This document shows positions 9,192 to 19,916 of a stretch of DNA of 64,000 bases, one piece after another; position 1 is the first letter of the stretch, and the number at the start of each line of letters is the position of its first letter. The stretch lies in contig NW_019174001.1 in assembly GCF_001642475.1 (NCBI RefSeq), positions 1 to 64,000 on the forward strand, given 5' to 3'. A program made the position numbers and the translations under genes. The notes below the pieces were generated by a model that worked only from the letters and a program-made list of their open reading frames with translations, searched no databases and had not been told where the DNA came from. This stretch comes from Fonsecaea monophora (Eukaryota; Ascomycota; Eurotiomycetes; Chaetothyriales; Herpotrichiellaceae).

Positions 9192-12100
9192 ATGGATCTA
9201 GATTCAGATGATACGTGGTCGGACACCTCTGAGGAGGACGAATCCCAGCCTAACCCGCCATTTGTGTCTCGCGCCTATCAAATTGAGATGTTCAACCACA
9301 GTATGAGAGGAAACATTATTGCTGTTGTAAGGCTCTTCATTCCACCCCAGCGCTGATACTCTATTGAAGATCTACTGATAATGGTATAGATGGGCACTGG
9401 GAGTGGGAAAACACAAATGTGGGAGCTGACCTTCTTCCATCACGGTATCAGACACATGAACACTTGCCTTTGCGGATTCTGATCTTTGGGGTCTGCTATT
9501 AGTGCCAAGCTGAGAATAGAAGCGGAACTGGAACGATCCCCAGGCAAGGTCTGCGTATTTCACATGTCCTATACCCTCTCCTTACTCACCGTCCCCTCCA
9601 GTTGGTATGGTTTACCGCGCCGAGCGTGGTCCTAGCGTATCAGCAGTACCGTTTCCTTTCCCAACAGCTGCCGGCCTTCCAGTTCAGACTCATCACCGGC
9701 GCGGACACCCCCGAAAAGTGGACGTCCAAGCAGATTTGGGACCAGGTCCTCCATAACATCCAGGTCGTTGTTTCTACCCCCGCCGTCCTCTTCAACGCTC
9801 TCAATCAAGGATTCGTGTCATCACTGGCCGCCATTTCATTGCTTGTTTTCGACGAAGCCCACCACGGGATCAAGAACTCCCAGCAGAACGAAATCATGAG
9901 AGTTCATTACCACCCCCACAATAAGCCCGGGTCTGGGGTCGAACTGCCTCATATACTTGGCCTGTCTGCAAGTCCAATCACGAGGAACAGAATGCAGGAG
10001 AAAGATGTATTGGAGAGGAATCTCAATGCCGTTTGCAGGAGTCCGTTGCACCAGCTGGACGAGTACACAGCTTTCTTGACCATGCCAGAACTGATAAGAT
10101 TGACATATGGTACCGCTGAGCAACGTCCCTCTGAATACTATCTGGCGTTACAAAGCGTTGTCTCTGCCATCCGTTTAGATGATGACCCGATTGTCAAGAC
10201 TCTCCGCAGCAGAAGCGATGATCTCGAAGCGCAGACCAAGCTCGAGAAGATCTTGAGAAGGAATGGTACGCCGGCCATTAAAGAACTACAGAAATTCCAA
10301 CGGTCGAGCACAGGCATACAAGAGACTCTGGGAAACTGGGCTTGTGACATGTTCATCAAGAATTGCATTGGGAAGGTGGAGATGAAAGAGTTGCACACGA
10401 TTGACCGTCCAATCTCCAATTCATCTCCTTCTCAGAACCACCGGTTCATCAAATCCTGCCTTCGGCCTCTTCATGAACAGATACTGTCGGGGAGCTTGAC
10501 CATGTCTACGGAAGACAACATTTCACCAAAGGTCCGGGTTCTCCTCGACTTCCTCCAAAAGAAGCATTGCGCAGATCTTAGATGTCTTGTATTTGTGAAA
10601 GAAAGGCATGCAGCTTGGTGTCTCACTGAGATTCTCAACAATCACCCGCTCACAAAAGGCTCCTATGAAGCATTTTCCTTTGTCGGACTGAGTGATCCAT
10701 CGTATAAGGGAACATTTGATTTCACAAACCTAAACCGTCAACTTGACAACCTCGAGAGATTCCGAAGAGGCCAGCTCAATATCTGTGTGGCAACTGCGGT
10801 GCTTGAAGAAGGTGTCGATGTGCCCGCGATGAACCTTGTGATATGTTTCGATGAACGACCGACCTTTCGAAGTTTCGTCCAAAGCCGTGGCAGAGCCCGG
10901 CAGAGCAATTCAAGATTCGTCATCCTCCAAGACAACGCTGTCAAGGTGCAAAAGTGGCAGGCCCTGGAGAAAGAGATGGAGCAGGAATGTCAGAGTACTC
11001 TTCGGGAGTTCGAAGAGCGGCAGCGTATAGAGAGCATGGATGAATCCGAGTCGGAAATTTTTAGGGTTGCGTCTACAGGGTAAGTTATAAGACGGCGTTT
11101 CATCCCCTGCCCTTGGGAATTAGCACCCTGTTTTCAGGCCAGTCTACTCACGAACATAGTGCCACATTGACATATAGCGGAGCAAGACAACTCCTGAGTC
11201 GATTTTGCGCCAAGCTACCCCGAATCGACGAGTGCGAGCAATCAAGTCCGATATTCTACCTTGAGGGCGAACCTGGCGTCGAATTGGTGGCGAAAGTAGT
11301 CTTGCCGGATACTCTTCCTCCGAGCTTGCGCCAGGCAGAGTCAAAGTTTACCTGGCGAACAGAAAGAAGGGCCAAGCAAGACGCGGCCTTCCAGGCTTAT
11401 CTGGCGCTCTACCACGCCGGAGTTGTGACAGAGTATCTGTTGCCTCCAGAATGGCCCAAGAAAGAAGACCCCGACGGTTCAATCGAAAAACGAGACCGCG
11501 AGTACGACGTACAGAACCAACATGACCCCTGGCCAACACTTATGAAACAATGGGCGACCACAGGCCGAGTTTACACCCACCGTTTACAGGTTGAGGCTGT
11601 GGATTGCGACTATCCTGCCATGCTTCTACTCCTCCCCCAACAACTCCCCAGTCTCTCTTTTCCCCTTTTTACGGCGCCATCCAGCAGGATACAAGTGAGT
11701 GTGAGTGCCGGACAGGAGGCACACGATTTCCCCACAGACCTGGGCCGGGACATAAGTTATCTTTTCCTGGAAACCATCCTCGGAAGAAGACTACGTGGTC
11801 TCGACAAGCAACAACTGCCGTTCCTTCTCGTTCCCGACCTGGACTTACCATCGATTCGAGATTGGTATCGGAGGGCGTCTCGCACCACAGCACTGACGGA
11901 CTTTCTCGAGACGCGTTCTGACTTCCATAAACAATATCTTGTGCAGCGTAAGCGTGAAGTTCCTTGCGTCTGGCAGCCTGTCACACGACGCGACCGCGTC
12001 GGCCGATATGAACCGCAGCTCGAGACGGTGGACGGCATTACCACAATCGTCGGAACCAAACTTCCTCGGAAGCTGGACTATCTGATACCCACACGAGATG

Positions 12101-13761
12101 ATCCAGTAACATGCTCTGCTGCGCGCAAACTCTTACCAGTGGATGAATGTGCTATTTTGGGATTATCCGTGGAATACGGTCGGCTCATGCTGTTCATACC
12201 ATCGATCACGCACATGCTCGAAGTTGCTCTGCGGACGGTGGAAGCCTGTAAAGGACCGTTAGTTAGCCTTGGCTTTGACAGCATTGATCTCCTGTCCGAA
12301 GCAATCACGACCCCAGCCGCGGGGAGTCGAAACTATCAGCGCCTCGAGTTCCTCGGTGACGCCTTACTCAAGTTCTACTCCTCACTCCAAGTTTTTGTCG
12401 ATCACCCAATCCACCCAGAGAGCTACCTTACCCTATACCGGACCAGGATCATCAATAATGCGCGGCTGCAAAGAACAACCCGCGCCCTGGGACTGGATCA
12501 ATACATCACTCGGAAGCCATTCGCCGGCAAGCAGTGGTCGATTGGCGTCAGCGATCCGCAAGTACAGGCCCAAAAGCTGCCCGAGAGTCGGGTGTCGTCC
12601 AAAACATTGGCAGACGTGGTCGAAGCGGTAATCGGAGCTGCGAGTCTTTCCGGCGTTGAGCCAGAAGACAAGGATGCAAAGGTCCTTTCGGCACTCAGGC
12701 TGTTTATTGAAGAGATTTCATGGAAGCCCTTGTTGGGGAATATTGCCCAATTCGAGCTTCCCAAAACATCTTTGAGCCATGAAGCCGGGGCATTGCAGAC
12801 GGTCGAGTCCTTGATCGGCTACTCGTTCGGGTGCCATGCTCTCCTGGCACAGGCCCTGACTCAGTCTAGTCTTGGAGGCGATGCTCTCTCGTCGTACGAC
12901 CGACTTGAGTTCCTAGGTGACGCTATCCTCGACCAGATTGTGGACGCGAAGCTTTTTCACAGTTCTCTCCAACTTGACCCTAGGGAGATGACACTGCGAC
13001 ACCACGCCCTCGTCAACCATGCAACGTTGGCGTTCTTCGCTCTCCAAACTTCAACTGCCCGCCGCACATTTGATGTGCAGATGGATGTTGGCACAGAACA
13101 GTTTGTGAGTATGGAGAAGACTGAGACGGTGTACCTGCCCGACCACATTCGACGGACTGGCACTCCTACAGCGCCATTGCAGCGACGAGCCACGTTGGCT
13201 GCCTACGAGGACGTCCGCTCTTCGATTCTTGAGAGCTTTGCCAACGGCAAGACGTTCCCCTGGAGCGAGCTCCTCCACGTCGGGGCCCCAAAACACTACT
13301 CGGACATTGTCGAGTCAATCCTCGCCGCCGTGTTCCTCGATTCTCAAGGCGACCTGACGGCCTGTGAAGCGGTGCTCGAGAAGATGGGGTACATGGCGCT
13401 AGTGCGCCGCCTCGCCACGGATAAGGACATCGATGTGTATCATCCCGAGGAGCTCTTCTCCCAGCTTACAGGCAAGTATGATCTTGTGGCGCAGCAGAGG
13501 ACGATCAAGACCCAGACCAACGAAGACTCGGGGAGGAGAAGTTGGCGGTGTAAAGTCATGTGTGAGGGGGAGAGGATCGCCTTCTTCAAAGGCGCGACCT
13601 CTAAAGAGGAAGCGCAGTGTCGGGCGGCGGAGAAGGCGTTGGATGTGGCACGCCGCAAGGGGTGGAAGGAGCCTGTCAAGCCGCAGTCCGACCGGGACGG
13701 CGAGAACCACGCAGCTGGACACCACGACACCGAGGACGATGAAGGGGACGAGCATGTTTGA
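9192..13761 (+). CDS. DCL2: Dicer-like protein 2
   Basis: Spliced model join(9192..9326, 9390..9418, 9503..9548, 9602..11079, 11160..13761), 1,429 residues, close to the usual fungal DCL2 length. Domains in order: a helicase with P-loop MGTGSGKT (46-53), DEAH box (154-157), an LSAS motif and a C-terminal lobe with QSRGRARQ near 500; a Dicer dimerisation fold (about 566-660); RNase IIIa with LEFLGD (Glu959, Asp963) and DVVE (Asp1048, Glu1051); RNase IIIb with LEFLGD (Glu1146, Asp1150) and DIVE (Asp1278, Glu1281); and a C-terminal dsRNA-binding-like segment. All catalytic acids are present, so it should be an active dsRNA-cutting enzyme of the quelling and antiviral silencing pathway. The exon-2/3 join reads TQIAKLRIEAELERS, matching the family. 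For the last intron the nearer acceptor at 11137 gives a stop, whereas the acceptor at 11159 keeps the frame. No PAZ domain is evident. Confidence 0.95.
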
Positions 13762-14647
13762 GAGCTCAATGGAGAACGAGTCTCAGTAACTGCGAACTGG
13801 CAGCTTAGCCATGCAAGTCCCTCGTATCTAGCCAGGTAATTGCAGTAAAAGCGAGAGAGAGAGGGAGCATGACGTTCATCCAGCCATCCAATCACCTTTG
13901 TAGTATGAACCATGATATCAAACTACTAGGTAGAATGGTATATACTACCACGCACGCGTGTGTTCATGTGTGCATGAATGTGCGTAATCACCCCTGAATG
14001 GTACCTATGTAGATTCCGTCTTATTTGATGACGATGATGTCGAGGTCGATGTCGGTGTCGAGGCTGACCTTGAGCTTGAGCTTGAGGTTCATACGATGAG
14101 GGGTTGTACGAAGCAAGGTAGTTGTATATGTACTCGATTCTTTCCGTGATTTCATCATTCCAAAGGGAAACAAGTAAAATCCTGGTCTGAGTTGGTTCCC
14201 GTCTGGACATGGACATATCCCACTCTGTAGTCCACTTGGTAAGCCCATGACTAGACCACCGAGTGGACATTTTCTGTACCTCGTACAGATAGATATCTGT
14301 ATCTTCCACCACCTTGGATTTCCACAACCCCTTTTTCTTTTCTTCTCTTTCCTTTCGTCTCTTTGATCCATCAGAACCCCCAGCTTGAAACGGGACGGAA
14401 CCACAGCAATGACCCAAACGACCAAACGACCGCGAAAGCACCAGTAAAGGCACCACCCAGCAAAACGCCACTCCTTTTGCGCCGAGCTTGAACGGACCCA
14501 ATCTCAGAAACTCCGTTTTTGGCCTCAATAGCGTCATCATACACATCCGTACCTACATACAAGCAACAATCGGGTATTCTCTCGAAGAGGGACGGGAGAG
14601 GGGGAGGGGGGAGAGAGTATTCCGAGTTCCGAGTATACACCGGCCTA

Positions 14648-14669
14648 CCTGCCTGCCTGCCTGCCTGCC
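14648..14669. repeat. CCTG tetranucleotide microsatellite
   Basis: About 5.5 perfect units of CCTG in the convergent spacer. Confidence 0.85.
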
Positions 14670-14890
14670 ACGGCAAGGTGTAATAAGCCTGCTCGCACCG
14701 TAACGGTATGCACGTCGGTATGTAGGTAGGTATTGACATATCGAGATAGATGGAGAGCGTCGGAGGTAAGTTTTGTGATCAATGACCTTTGAACCGCCTC
14801 GTGTATCTCTTTGAGGTCGGTAAACTCTCTTGCCGTCACCTTTTCCCTAGATCTCGCCCTCATTCGCACAATTCCCCTTTTTAAAATCTC

Positions 14891-14910
14891 CATTTCCATT
14901 TCCATTTCCA
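14891..14910. repeat. CATTTC hexanucleotide tandem repeat
   Basis: Just over three perfect units immediately downstream of the RFC5 stop codon, probably within its 3' UTR. Confidence 0.8.
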
Positions 14911-14922
14911 CGTCCGCCCGCC

Positions 14923-16068
14923 TCAAAAGTCCATCCCGACGAGATACCCCTCAAAAACGCGCATAAACTTTGCGACAAAGGCCTCGAGGTGGAAGATAGG
15001 CTTGCTGCCCAGGCGGACGCGGTGCTCGTAAAAGGCGGCCCACTTGACAACCTCGGCCTTAAGGTCGTCGGCGACTTCGGGCTGGGCGACGAGTTTCCAG
15101 GTCAGGGTCTTGAGGATGAGGGTGGCGGGGATGCAGTGGGTGAGGAGGTCGTAGAGCTTGGCTCGCGTGGCGAGGATCATCTGCGGCGTGCGCTCGCGGA
15201 CGACGTCGCGCGCGACCTGCTCGATCAGCAGCTCCCAGTCGGGGGGTGGGATGGCCGTCTTGTCGCTCGGCTCCGGGTGTTGGGCGTAGACGGCCTCGAA
15301 CATGAGCAGCGCCTTGCGCAGGTTGCGGCCCGACTCGCGCGCGATCCGCTCGTTGAGCGCTGGCACCACCTTCCAGTTTTCCTTCTTGCCGGCCTTGATC
15401 AGGGCGTCGCAGATTTCCGCCTCCGTCGGCGCCGCCACCCGCACGAGCAGCGTCCGACTGCGGATCGGCGCGATGATGCCCGCCGTGCTGTTGGCCACCA
15501 GGATCAGCCGCACGTTGGCGCTGTACTTCTCCATGGTCCGCCTCAGCGCCGCCTGCGCGTCGCGACTCAGCCCGTCCGCCTCGTTGATCACCACCACCTT
15601 AAACCGCTGTTTCGCCCCGAGGTCGATCTGCTGCGTCTGCGCCACCTCCTTGAGCAAATCCTGAATCACCACGCGATCGTACGTTCCCACATCACTCGGC
15701 GTGATTTCGAGGTGGTACACCGAGGACACGATGTTGAACTCGAGCTTGCGGTTTGAGCTGGTCGTGAACATGCGGGCGTCGATCTTGATCTTTTCCGCCC
15801 CGCTACCGTACAGCGCCCGCAGCGTCGCGAGGACCCGTGTCTTTTTGCCCGCGCCCGACGGGCCGTAGAAGAGGAGATGGGGGAAATCGGCAGAAGAGGC
15901 CTGTCGCGTAGAGTCAGCACTCGCATTTCTCCTAAGCAGCAGCTAGTGTTTTCATCGCTGCGCTGGGGGGCCCAGGAATACCAAGGCAACTAATCGCTCC
16001 GAGAGGTCTTTGTGGTATGTGAGCGCATCGAGGGATCGAGGACGGAGTTTATCCACCAGAAGCGCCAT
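14923..16068 (-). CDS. RFC5: Replication factor C subunit 5 (clamp loader small subunit)
   Basis: Spliced model complement(14923..15900, 15982..16068) with one 81-base intron, 354 residues, the same length as yeast Rfc5. The N-terminus MALLVDKLRPRSLDAL matches the RFC small-subunit start. Walker A is GPSGAGKKT (42-50), Walker B-like VVINEAD, then LRRTMEKYSANVRLILVAN, typical of Rfc5/human RFC3. It is part of the pentameric AAA+ loader that opens and loads PCNA at primer ends, and also of alternative checkpoint loaders. The conserved SRC box reads SRT here (Thr179 in place of Cys). That motif normally supplies the arginine finger, and the arginine is retained. Convergent with DCL2. Identity is strong from the N-terminus, Walker motifs and length. 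Confidence 0.95.
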
Positions 16069-16556
16069 GGCTGCTGCTGGATGATTGATGTAGTGTAGAC
16101 AGCTGAATAAATGTGGCAGCCTAGAATCGTGGCGGTGATGGTGATGGTGTTGGTCGTTGAATGTGATTTCTCAAAATTATGCGAGACGCGTCTCGGCGTC
16201 TAAGAACGCGTAAAGTGGTTTATTCGATATGACGTCGCTGACTCTTTACTCTTGCCAAGGACAAGATCAAAACTACATTCGAGGTGAGACAAATAGTTTT
16301 CATCAACGGCCATAACCGGCGCGATACGTTTGCAGTTGAACTGTTTCCATTGGTCTGAAATGGATGTGGCTAGCTCTGTTGAGTTCCTTTGGGTCTATCT
16401 TGGAATACCTTGGTAGACACTGGAGCAGCAGGATGACAGAGATATTGCTGGTGGTAATGTGTCTGGCTGGACATGAACAGACGACCTCTCTCCTAATTTC
16501 ACCAGAGAATAGCAAGAGCCCGTCCCGTCTCGGACGGCCGGGTCTCGCTGATACTC
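16069..16556. other. Intergenic region upstream of RFC5
   Basis: About 490 bases between the RFC5 start and the stop of the next minus-strand gene. A GATGGTGATGGTG microrepeat lies near 16135-16150. No coding sequence is supported. Confidence 0.5.
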
Positions 16557-17630
16557 CTACACGGTGTGTTCACGCCGATACCTCTGTCTGACTCTCGGAG
16601 GAACGACTATTCTCCGTCGACTGACACTCAAATTGAGCTCTTGAATGACTCGCTCGTTATGTGGTTGCATGCCTGGTGCCTCTGAATCCCCAATCGATGC
16701 CTTGACGGCCTCGCCGAGCTCCTCAGCTTCTGATATCGTCCCGAGTATCTGTGGAGACCTCCGTATCCGTCTCATTAGCGGTCGCATATAGTTCACTGTT
16801 ATGTCCTTCATTTCGTTCATCCAGACGGCGTAGTGGTGAAGCAGTGTCATGAGAACGTCGTAGAGGCCATTGACGGCCACCTGCACGTCAATATCAACGC
16901 GTTCGATACCCAACAACTGCAGAAACGGGTGGTAGACGTAGGAATCAAAGACATGAGTCAGGTCTTCCAGCATTGTCTGCTCTGTCCGGCAGGGTAATGC
17001 GGTATACCTGCACCGTCATCAGCATCTCCTGCTCCGGATTCGTAAGGGTACGCACCATGTAAGGAGTACCGAGCGCTGTCGATATATACACCAAAGATCT
17101 CCCTCCGACAGGTCAGCTGTGAATGGAGCCCGCGTCTTAACAAAGTCGACGTTGTTGATGTGTTCGGTGACATTGACAACTGACTGCCGAAGCTGCGCCG
17201 ACATGAATCGGGATAGGGTGAGTATCTTCTGCTTGTTACAAGCGACATGAACCCCAGCAGGATCACCATCCGTAGGCACCAATAACCAACCGAGCCCAGC
17301 TGTCGCCCGTGCAAGACTCTCAAATGCTTCCTTGCATGTCAACGGGAGATCAGCACTGGCAACGTGTTCGAGGAACAGATCCAGTGTCGGAAACTCCAGT
17401 ATTTCGGCGGAGCGAAGACTGGGCCGCAGCGGAGTGGTGTGGGCGGTTGAAGTCGAATCGTGTGAGATAGGAGTGTCATCATGGTCTGTAGCGGTTGAAC
17501 CTGGTGATGAGAAATGCTCACTGATCTCAGAACTCGAAACGATGTCCCCTGTCGTGTCAAAGTTGATGTCCGGATACCGGTCGAACAGTGCGGAGAGGTC
17601 AGTATCTGTAGCTTCAGCTGAATCGGCCAT
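16557..17630 (-). CDS. Unrecognised fungal protein, possible transcription-factor remnant
   Basis: Spliced model complement(16557..17007, 17056..17630), 341 residues. The 48-base intron joins VLLTW to YTALPCR and keeps the frame into MLEDLTHVFDSYVY. The first about 75 residues are acidic and Ser/Thr-rich; the middle (EFPTLDLFLEHV...CKEAFESLARATAGLGWLLV) and the end (VAVNGLYDVLMTLLHHYAV) are helical and globular in appearance; the tail is basic. The pattern of an acidic head and helical C-terminal regulatory part resembles AflR-like fungal regulators, but no Zn2Cys6 cluster is visible, so this is only a suggestion. Both ends of the model look natural. No catalytic motif is seen. Confidence 0.6.
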
Positions 17631-18251
17631 GATTGAGCGAGGATCTTTATCGATCAGGACATGAATGTATGAAGTCTAGATGAGGCGGTCTCAGACTCGG
17701 AATCGGGGAAAACGAGACGCAGTCTTCAAGGGAAGCAACGATCAGGTCGATGAGGGACGAAAGCAAGTGCAAGTCACATCGAGATAGAAACAGCAGAAGC
17801 AGCAAGGCAAGAACAAGTAGAACATGGAGTTGTCATTGTCGTTCTTGGTGTCTCATCATATTCACTGACTGCCTCACCATCGAAGGCATCACAGGCATGA
17901 TTTTCATAATACTGGTGTCACATGTCATGGATTTACCAACTGTTCCCATCGCAGGCCATGGACTGGACCAGCTGCTTCTGGGGAAAGTTGTTGGCCTGGC
18001 AAACCGCCTGATGAGATGCGAAGACATGACGCCGACACATTTCGGAGGCGGAATGCTGTTGCTCTTCGCGCACTGACTGATTGGCACCTCACTGAAACAG
18101 ATGTGACAACTCAAAGTTGGGCGATGGTGAGATAGAGATAAACATTCAACAGATATATTACACTGACAGGGTCGTCGGACGGATAGCCCTCACAATGGGA
18201 AGCATCACAAGCAGCGCAGTCTGCACCCATCGGGGCCCCCAAAGCAGATGG
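17631..18251. other. Intergenic region
   Basis: About 620 bases between two minus-strand genes; presumably the promoter of the 341-residue protein gene and the 3' UTR of the RING-CH gene. No supported coding sequence. Confidence 0.5.
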
Positions 18252-19343
18252 CTAGAGCCCTCGGAACGACCAGCCTTGCCTCTGAGCATCATCCAAGGCC
18301 GAACTGTAGGCGCTGGATCCCCAAGTCCCCGGCATAACACCTGGTGCGATGCGAGGCGCGTCCACATGCTTTGGTTCAGCTGCTTCCTCGCGCTGATTTG
18401 CTGGCGAACTGTCCTCTTGTTGCGGACTTGCCTCCGAAATGGCAGTGTCCGGAGAGCTGTTCTCAAACTTGAACCCTGGCGGAGGTTTGATATCGTCATC
18501 ATCGCCCGGGAGCTGCGTGTCAACGATGTTGTTCCCTATGCGTTGGAGTGATTTGCCAATGATCGTTTGCACCCACTGGTAGAAAAAATACGATGCCGAC
18601 AGGATTCCCATCACCACCACAATCCAGCTGACGTTGACTGCGCGGTCTCGACCAGTAGCAGATCTCCCAGATACCCTGCCGGTGATAAAGCCAGTGTTTC
18701 TAAGATTCCACCATTGGAAAGGGTTGAGGATCATGGTTCTCAAGAAGCTAAGCACGCCCATCGAGACCAGCCCTTTTATAAAATGCTGGGCCCAGCCTGA
18801 CAGGCTTCCTTTCGAGTCATTGACATCAACTGCCTGCCAGACATCCTCGTGGCCCACGATCGTCTCGTAGGGGTCGGTGTACAGATTGAGGATGGGATCT
18901 GCAATAAACCCGAGAAGAAACACAAACAGTAGCATGACCAATGCCGTCAGAGCCCCCGAAGCTGTCTTGCTGCCGAGGTACTTCTGGACGGTGAGTCTGT
19001 TGAAGTTGAACTGATAGCCACATTCGTGGCATTTCCAAAGCGAGCCGGGCCGCACACCCTCTGTCCGGGACCGCCTTAGACACAGCTCGTGTATGTACCG
19101 CATGCCTCCTCTGCAATGACACGGCTTGATAAGCCGGCCGTATTCATCTTCATTTTTGTACTCGACGACGGGACGTTGAAAGGCCGGGGGGACACCGGGA
19201 GGGTAGAGAGTCACTGTGGCGGGCACTTCTTCGAGGCAGAGTCGACAGGTTCGTGTGGGATATGTCCACGATTGCGCCGGTGTCGGTGCGGGTTTATCTC
19301 CGTTCGAAGGAGCATGTTTCTCGGAATCTTCTGTGGAAGTCAT
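18252..19343 (-). CDS. RING-CH (MARCH-type) membrane E3 ubiquitin ligase
   Basis: Intronless, 363 residues. The N-terminal C4HC3 zinc finger is complete: Cys33 and Cys36 (CRLC), Cys75 and Cys77 (CHC), His85 and Cys88 (HELC), Cys105 and Cys108 (CHEC), the signature of RING-variant E3 ligases such as yeast Ssm4/Doa10 and animal MARCH proteins. The first loop (38 residues) is long but within the family range. Hydrophobic segments near 130-150, 187-207 and 237-257 suggest three membrane passes; the tail is acidic and disordered. It probably ubiquitinates membrane proteins from an endomembrane. It is far too small for Doa10 (over 1,000 residues with many passes), so it belongs to the small MARCH-like fungal group. 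Substrate unknown. Confidence 0.9.
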   Translation of the reverse strand: MTSTEDSEKHAPSNGDKPAPTPAQSWTYPTRTCRLCLEEVPATVTLYPPGVPPAFQRPVVEYKNEDEYGRLIKPCHCRGGMRYIHELCLRRSRTEGVRPGSLWKCHECGYQFNFNRLTVQKYLGSKTASGALTALVMLLFVFLLGFIADPILNLYTDPYETIVGHEDVWQAVDVNDSKGSLSGWAQHFIKGLVSMGVLSFLRTMILNPFQWWNLRNTGFITGRVSGRSATGRDRAVNVSWIVVVMGILSASYFFYQWVQTIIGKSLQRIGNNIVDTQLPGDDDDIKPPPGFKFENSSPDTAISEASPQQEDSSPANQREEAAEPKHVDAPRIAPGVMPGTWGSSAYSSALDDAQRQGWSFRGL

Positions 19344-19916
19344 GTTGTAAGTAGACGTAGAGAGCGGTTATCCTGATCGCCAGCCAATGCCCCCGTGAGA
19401 GAAACACGTTTAGACCCAGCGACTTGGCAGCACCATGATCTGGTATCAGACGACAGACAGTTCAGCCAAGGTGCACCTCGTACGCAGAAAATACAAAGCG
19501 AAAAACTTCGAGGAGACAGAGACAGAGAGAAGACGAGAGTTATCGATGGACGTCAAAGCCCTAGGAGCATCTCATAGGGCAGTGCCGGCTTTGACGAGCT
19601 CAGACGAGCTCAGCACTGCCTGTGCATGGAAGGAACGTATCAAAACAGCATGTAATAGCCATGAGTGAAAATGAAAGTCGGGGTTGTGGCCAGGTGCGTT
19701 GTGCGGTTTTGTGCTCGGTGTTATTATTGCTCCACACCAATTTCAAATGACGAGGAATTCGTCCGCCTTCCTACGTCATGACAAATCAGCTTCTCATCTT
19801 TTCCATGCACATACCTCCTACTCGTAGGTAGCAAAGTAGATTGCTCGACAAAATGTTCCGCAAAGTATATATAGCGGTCTACGTTGAAAACTCTCACATA
19901 CAGAAGGCTACCCTCG
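19344..19916. other. Intergenic region
   Basis: About 570 bases between the RING-CH gene start and the P450 stop. A direct duplication of GAGCTCAGAC-like sequence occurs near 19598-19615. Nothing else is supported. Confidence 0.45.

Larger units (their letters stand above)
13762..14922. other. Convergent intergenic region with simple repeats
   Basis: About 1.15 kb between the 3' ends of DCL2 (+) and RFC5 (-). Holds a TGCC-type tetranucleotide run, a CATTTC hexanucleotide run and a GTAGGTAGG motif. No gene is supported; the 206-codon minus frame here is low complexity. Confidence 0.5.

Noticed and set aside
11080..11137. Nearer acceptor for the last DCL2 intron
   Set aside because: Using AG at 11136-11137 leads to an in-frame TAG after seven codons; AG at 11158-11159 keeps the frame.
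14989..15756. Plus-strand frame of 255 codons
   Set aside because: Antisense shadow of GC-rich RFC5 coding sequence.
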